In this document: positions 60,310 to 64,000 of the stretch, piece by piece
Layout: each line of letters starts with the position of its first letter
Numbering within the stretch: the stretch's first letter is position 1
NCBI RefSeq assembly: GCF_964026545.1
Contig: NZ_OZ032156.1
Span: 1 to 64,000, forward strand
DNA: 64,000 nucleotides
DNA from: Candidatus Tisiphia endosymbiont of Dioctria linearis
Lineage (GTDB): Bacteria; Pseudomonadota; Alphaproteobacteria; Rickettsiales; Rickettsiaceae
Reading direction: 5' to 3'
The notes under the pieces: model-generated
Databases searched by the model: none
Told to the model about the DNA's origin: nothing
Seen by the model: only the letters and a program-made list of their open reading frames with translations
Translations under genes and position numbers: made by a program

Positions 60310-61212
60310 ATGACAATAATACAAGAAAATATACTAACTGAAAAGCCGTTTAAAAATCTTAATCAATTATCAGGTTATATTTGGATTAATGGTAGATTTA
60401 TTGCTTGGCAGGAAGCTAAGATACACGCTCTTACTCATAGTTTGCATTATTCTGGTGGAGTTTTTGAAGGAGAAAAAGCCTATAATGGTAAAATTTTTAA
60501 ATTAGAAGAACATACACAACGCTTGATAGAGTCAGCAAAAAGTCTAAGCATAGAGGTGCCATATAGTTTTGAAGAAATTATAGAAGCTCACCAGCTACTT
60601 ATAACAAAAAATAATATTAAAGATGCGTATATTCGCCCATTAATTTGGTTGGGTAGTGAATCTCTTAATCTGACTAATGTAAACTTATCGGTTAATCTAT
60701 TAATTGCTGCTGTTCCATCAACTCTTAGACCTTCTGGTGCCTTAAGTCTGCATATTGCTCATTGGCGAAAATGTCATCCAAACTCATTGCCGCCACAATG
60801 TAAATCATCAGGACATTATAATATGATGATAGTATGCCAGAAAGAAGCTAAGTCTCTGGGGTACGATGATGCAATTTTATTAGATTGGCGGGGATATGTT
60901 GCTGAATGTAGTACGGCAAATATCTTCTTTGTTAAAGATGATCAATTATTTACTCCAATAGCTGATAGTTTCTTAAATGGCATAACACGTCAAACAATTA
61001 TTGAACTTGCTAATGATTTAAATATCAAGGTTATAGAAGAGTATATAACTCCAGATAGGGTAGGGGAGTTTAATGAATGTTTTATGACAGGTACAGCTGT
61101 AGAAGTTAAGGGGATTAAATCGATTAACCTTGGTGAGCGAAATGTCATCTTTGAAGATAGTAAAATTACTAATTTGCTAAAAAAAGAATATAATTACTTA
61201 GTATGCAAATAA
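60310..61212 (+). CDS. ilvE: Branched-chain amino acid aminotransferase
   Basis: 300 residues, PLP fold-type IV. Key parts: [21 protein letters not shown] Lys165 in [11 protein letters not shown] and [18 protein letters not shown]. It exchanges amino groups between branched-chain amino acids and glutamate. Rickettsiaceae keep it although they lack the full biosynthesis route. Confidence 0.93.
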   Translation: MTIIQENILTEKPFKNLNQLSGYIWINGRFIAWQEAKIHALTHSLHYSGGVFEGEKAYNGKIFKLEEHTQRLIESAKSLSIEVPYSFEEIIEAHQLLITKNNIKDAYIRPLIWLGSESLNLTNVNLSVNLLIAAVPSTLRPSGALSLHIAHWRKCHPNSLPPQCKSSGHYNMMIVCQKEAKSLGYDDAILLDWRGYVAECSTANIFFVKDDQLFTPIADSFLNGITRQTIIELANDLNIKVIEEYITPDRVGEFNECFMTGTAVEVKGIKSINLGERNVIFEDSKITNLLKKEYNYLVCK

Positions 61213-61244
61213 ATAGTGATATACTGAGGTTATGTAAAGTACTT

Positions 61245-61316
61245 CCGTCTATTAGCGAAGAGTAGCTTGACAATACCGTCATTGCGAGCGAACGTATGTG
61301 AGTGAAGCAATCCATT
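61245..61316. repeat. Half copies of two dispersed palindromes
   Basis: CGTCTATTAGCGAAGAG (from the 51885-type element) is followed by CGTCATTGCGAGCG...CAATCCA (from the 56488-type element) at 61277-61316. Neither has its second arm. The rest of the 200-bp gap holds no gene. Confidence 0.55.
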
Positions 61317-61409
61317 GTTCATTGGATGTTATATATGACATTCCCGTTGAGACAAATGGCTAAATGCTAATTGACTATAATAAAAATGATATGAATTTAA
61401 CAGGTGTTT

Positions 61410-62288
61410 ATGGAAAATAATATATTCAAAGGAGTCATTACAGCTATGATAACTCCTTTTAAGGAGAATAAATTAGATTTTGCTTCTGTGGAAAAGATAG
61501 TGAACTATCAAATTGCTAATAAAGTTGATGGGATAGTGGTTGCTGGTTCTACTGGTGAGGGAGCTAGTTTAACTTTGCAAGAATATCAGTCTTTGTTACA
61601 AGCGGTTATGGAAATTGTTAATAAACGTATGCCAGTAATAGCTGGTTGTTCAGCCATGACTACTAGCGTCGCCGTAGATATGGTGCAAATATGCACAAAA
61701 GTTGCCGTTGATGGATTTATGTGTAGTATTCCTTCTTATGTAAAGCCAACTCAAGAGGGAATATATTTGCATTTTGAAACTATCCATAATGCCAGTAATT
61801 TACCAATAATGCTATATTCAGTACCTAGTAGAACTTTGGCAGACTTTTCCGATGATACGATAATTAGGCTCAGTAAACTACCGCGTATTGTAGCCCTTAA
61901 AGATGCTGGTAACGATTTAGAACGCCCCTTACGAATTAGGGCTATAGTCAAAGATTTTAATTTATTGTGTGGTAATGATGAATTAGCTTTATATTATAAT
62001 GCTCATTCGGGGGTAGGGTGCGTTTCTGTTGCGTCCAATATCACGCCTAGTTTGTGCAAGAAGTTACAGGACGATTGTCGTGATGGTAATTATCAGGAAG
62101 CTCTGCAAATTCAACAGCAATTATTACCTATATATAAAGCATTATTTGCAGAATCCAATCCGATACCGGTAAAATATGCTGCGGCAAGATTGGGGTTATG
62201 TGCCAATGAATTAAGACTTCCTTTAACTTCAGCTAACGTCGTTACCGAGGAAAAAATAAATAAAGCTATGGAATATGTCGGAATATAA
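61410..62288 (+). CDS. dapA: 4-hydroxy-tetrahydrodipicolinate synthase
   Basis: 292 residues from the ATG at 61410 (AGG 6 bases upstream); a GTG at 61404 is less likely. TIM-barrel with GSTGEGASLT, Tyr136 in LYSVPSRT and Schiff-base Lys164 in IVALKDAGND. First step of the diaminopimelate branch; dapD is at 35128. Overlaps smpB by 14 bases. Confidence 0.96.
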   Translation: MENNIFKGVITAMITPFKENKLDFASVEKIVNYQIANKVDGIVVAGSTGEGASLTLQEYQSLLQAVMEIVNKRMPVIAGCSAMTTSVAVDMVQICTKVAVDGFMCSIPSYVKPTQEGIYLHFETIHNASNLPIMLYSVPSRTLADFSDDTIIRLSKLPRIVALKDAGNDLERPLRIRAIVKDFNLLCGNDELALYYNAHSGVGCVSVASNITPSLCKKLQDDCRDGNYQEALQIQQQLLPIYKALFAESNPIPVKYAAARLGLCANELRLPLTSANVVTEEKINKAMEYVGI

Positions 62289-62736
62289 AAAAGTAATAGC
62301 GCAAAATAAGAAGGCATATTTCAATTACTTTATTGAAGAAAAAATTGAAGCTGGCATAATATTGACTGGTAGTGAAGTTAAATCATTGCGTCAAGGAAAA
62401 GCCAGTATAGAAGATAGTCATGCAGAAAATTCAGCAAATGAAGTGTTTTTGTATAATTGTCATATTGCGGAATATGAAAAAGCTAATAGGTTTAATCACT
62501 CGACTAGAAGGACACGTAAGTTGCTCCTTAATTCGAGTGAGATAAAAAAAATAATTGGTAAGATTCGCTTAAAGGGTTATACTCTCGTAGCTCTTTCTTT
62601 ATATTTTAATAAGAAAAATAAAGTAAAAGTTGAGTTAGGGATCGCAAAAGGTAAAAAATTACATGATAAAAGACAGACAATTAAAGAACAAGATTGGAAA
62701 AGGGATCAAGGGCGAATTATGCGGGTGAAGTGCTAA
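62275..62736 (+). CDS. smpB: SsrA-binding protein SmpB
   Basis: 153 residues with GIILTGSEVKSLRQGKASIE, the HIAEYEKANRFNH core and the basic tail KGKKLHDKRQTIKEQDWKRD. It delivers tmRNA to stalled ribosomes. The tmRNA gene itself was not found in this window. Confidence 0.97.
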   Translation: MSEYKKVIAQNKKAYFNYFIEEKIEAGIILTGSEVKSLRQGKASIEDSHAENSANEVFLYNCHIAEYEKANRFNHSTRRTRKLLLNSSEIKKIIGKIRLKGYTLVALSLYFNKKNKVKVELGIAKGKKLHDKRQTIKEQDWKRDQGRIMRVKC

Positions 62737-62743
62737 CCATCAT

Positions 62744-62780
62744 AAATGGATTACCAAAATGGATTACTAAAATGGATTAG
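62744..62780 (+). repeat. Three short tandem repeats
   Basis: The unit AAATGGATTA occurs three times at 14-base spacing. It may derive from the GGATTGCTTCG part of a dispersed palindrome that follows directly. Confidence 0.4.
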
Positions 62781-62825
62781 ATTGCTTCGTCAAATATTAA
62801 GAAAAAATCAACGAATGGTGAATTA

Positions 62826-63740
62826 ATGACAATAACTGCTGAATACCTAATTGAAAGAAAGCAAAATAAGACGAAATTAATGCTTTGGAAGCTAGCAACA
62901 ATTTTTATGTTTATAGTTTTAATTGTGGTGATGATTAAACAATTTGATTTGACAAAATCTGAATATATAACTACTAATAGTAAATATATAGCTGCTATTT
63001 CAATAGAAGATATCATTTTTGAAGATGCAAAACGTGATACAAGATTGGAAAAAATCATTGATGATGATCAGATTAGTGCTTTAGTGGTTAATGTCAATTC
63101 TCCTGGTGGAACTGTTGTTGGTTCAGAGAAAATTTATAATATACTCAGGAAAATATCTGCAGAAAAGCCGGTAGTAGTTGTTATGGGTACATTGGCAGCC
63201 AGCGGGGGATACTTGATATCCTTAGGAGGTGATTACATAATTAGTCATAATGGGACAATTACCGGCTCAATTGGTGTAATTCTTCAAACTCTAGAAGTCA
63301 CAGATTTAGCAAAAACTTTAGGTATTACCTTTAATAATTTTAAATCCGGAGAATTAAAGGCGGTTCCTAATCCTACTGAAAAAGTCACAGAAGCTGTTCG
63401 TCAGGCAATAATGTCGAATGTACTAGATACTTATGATTATTTCATTGAACTAGTGGCTTTAAGAAGGAATATACCAATTGATCAAGTTAGAGAACTAGCT
63501 GATGGGCGGATATATTCTGGTCGCCAAGCTTTAAAGCTAAAGATTGTTGATGCTGTGGGGTCACAGGATGATGCGATTAAATGGTTACAGGAAGTTAAAA
63601 AAATCGATAAGGATTTGAAAGTAAAAGAATTTAGAATAAAACCGAAACCAAAATTCCTTGAAATGATTATGGAAGATTTTGATAGTATCTTGCCAAGTTT
63701 TTTCAAGAATAAATTTCAAGGATTAGGGGCAATCTTTTGA
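62826..63740 (+). CDS. sppA: S49-family signal peptide peptidase (SppA-like)
   Basis: 304 residues, the short form. One N-terminal membrane span (ATIFMFIVLIVVMIKQF), NSPGGTVVGSEKIY, catalytic Ser126 in GTLAASGGYLIS and a Lys in NFKSGELKAV (about 173). It degrades cleaved signal peptides in the membrane. Confidence 0.93.
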   Translation: MTITAEYLIERKQNKTKLMLWKLATIFMFIVLIVVMIKQFDLTKSEYITTNSKYIAAISIEDIIFEDAKRDTRLEKIIDDDQISALVVNVNSPGGTVVGSEKIYNILRKISAEKPVVVVMGTLAASGGYLISLGGDYIISHNGTITGSIGVILQTLEVTDLAKTLGITFNNFKSGELKAVPNPTEKVTEAVRQAIMSNVLDTYDYFIELVALRRNIPIDQVRELADGRIYSGRQALKLKIVDAVGSQDDAIKWLQEVKKIDKDLKVKEFRIKPKPKFLEMIMEDFDSILPSFFKNKFQGLGAIF

Positions 63741-63743
63741 TTT

Positions 63744-64000
63744 ATGGCAAAAAAATCTGACTTAGTAAATAAAATATCGGAGAACCTTGGTTATCTTTCT
63801 AGAGAGGATATAAAAGATTCTGTAGATTTAGTTTTGGATTATTTAAAATCTAGCTTAGCTGAACAAAACCGTATTGAAATTAGAGGGTTTGGTAGTTTCT
63901 CGGTTAGGCAGCGGAAATTTTCAAATAGTGAGCAATCATATAAAACCGTTTATTATCGTATGCCTAAAAATTATGGTAACATATGGGAGAAAAATATAGA
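63744..64000 (+). CDS. HU/IHF-family DNA-binding protein, cut by window edge
   Basis: 85 residues are visible: MAKKSDLVNKISENLGYLSR, then LDYLKSSLAEQNRIEIRGFG and SFSVRQRKFSNSEQ. The RGFGSF stretch at the beta arm is the HU/IHF signature. The arm (TVYYRMPKNYGNIW) departs from the usual RNPxTG, so DNA contacts may differ. Starts 3 bases after sppA. It looks more like IHF beta than HU by the RIEIRGFGSF text. Confidence 0.88.
   Translation, partial: MAKKSDLVNKISENLGYLSREDIKDSVDLVLDYLKSSLAEQNRIEIRGFGSFSVRQRKFSNSEQSYKTVYYRMPKNYGNIWEKNI

Overview
The window looks like the chromosome of an intracellular alphaproteobacterium of the family Rickettsiaceae (a Rickettsia, Megaira or Orientia type relative). 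The evidence is a very AT-rich sequence, an ATP/ADP translocase of the Tlc family, DUF2125 and patatin genes, a full set of housekeeping genes with rickettsia-like neighbours (rpsA-cmk, lepB-rnc-era-recO, uppS-cdsA-ftsB, dapA-smpB), many dispersed palindromic elements and numerous decaying genes. No ribosomal RNA or CRISPR array is present. Two tRNAs (Val-GAC, Ala-TGC) are.

Layout. 1-8.1 kb is accessory: a cut-off gene at the left edge, a YdaS-like repressor and a DUF1376/YdaU-like protein (a phage or plasmid type pair), a LuxR-type regulator split into two ORFs, a symporter fused to a degenerate histidine kinase, a Phd antitoxin with a broken PIN toxin, and remnants of IS4 and IS630 elements. 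8.1-20 kb is mostly housekeeping: rpsA, cmk, ruvAB, a TPR protein, an FKBP, thyX, rsfS, kefB and an SH3 protein carrying a palindromic element inside its coding sequence. 20-34 kb is a second accessory block: a patatin phospholipase, two AAA/PD-(D/E)XK paralogues, a sulfatase-type transferase, an intact IS481, an IS21 remnant, a MITE, a serine recombinase and a repeat-containing protein cut by IS481. 34-64 kb is largely core: dnaN, dapD, recR, tmk, tlc, ispB, ligA, lepB, rnc, era, recO, recG, rnd, ftsB, cdsA, uppS, an EnvZ/OmpR pair, ilvE, dapA, smpB, sppA and a partial HU/IHF gene. An IS630 copy has destroyed zapE, and a glycosyltransferase gene is decaying.

Most striking observation: two unrelated minus-strand genes (the one cut at position 1, and the symporter-kinase) each follow the same kind of ~270-nt leader. 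The two leaders have a matching promoter and a shared architecture of about eight helices. Several helices have changed sequence on both strands while keeping their pairing, and a ~30-nt core is nearly unchanged. This is the signature of a selected structured RNA, possibly a riboswitch or other cis-regulator. I do not recognise it as a known class.

Other notable points: an RNase D gene whose catalytic motif is only included if translation starts at a rare ATT codon behind a perfect AGGAGG; an IS630 insertion in zapE whose exact removal restores the frame; nested MITEs; and a compact three-hairpin RNA-like structure near 24.6 kb. All function calls are from reading the translated sequences; no database search was run.
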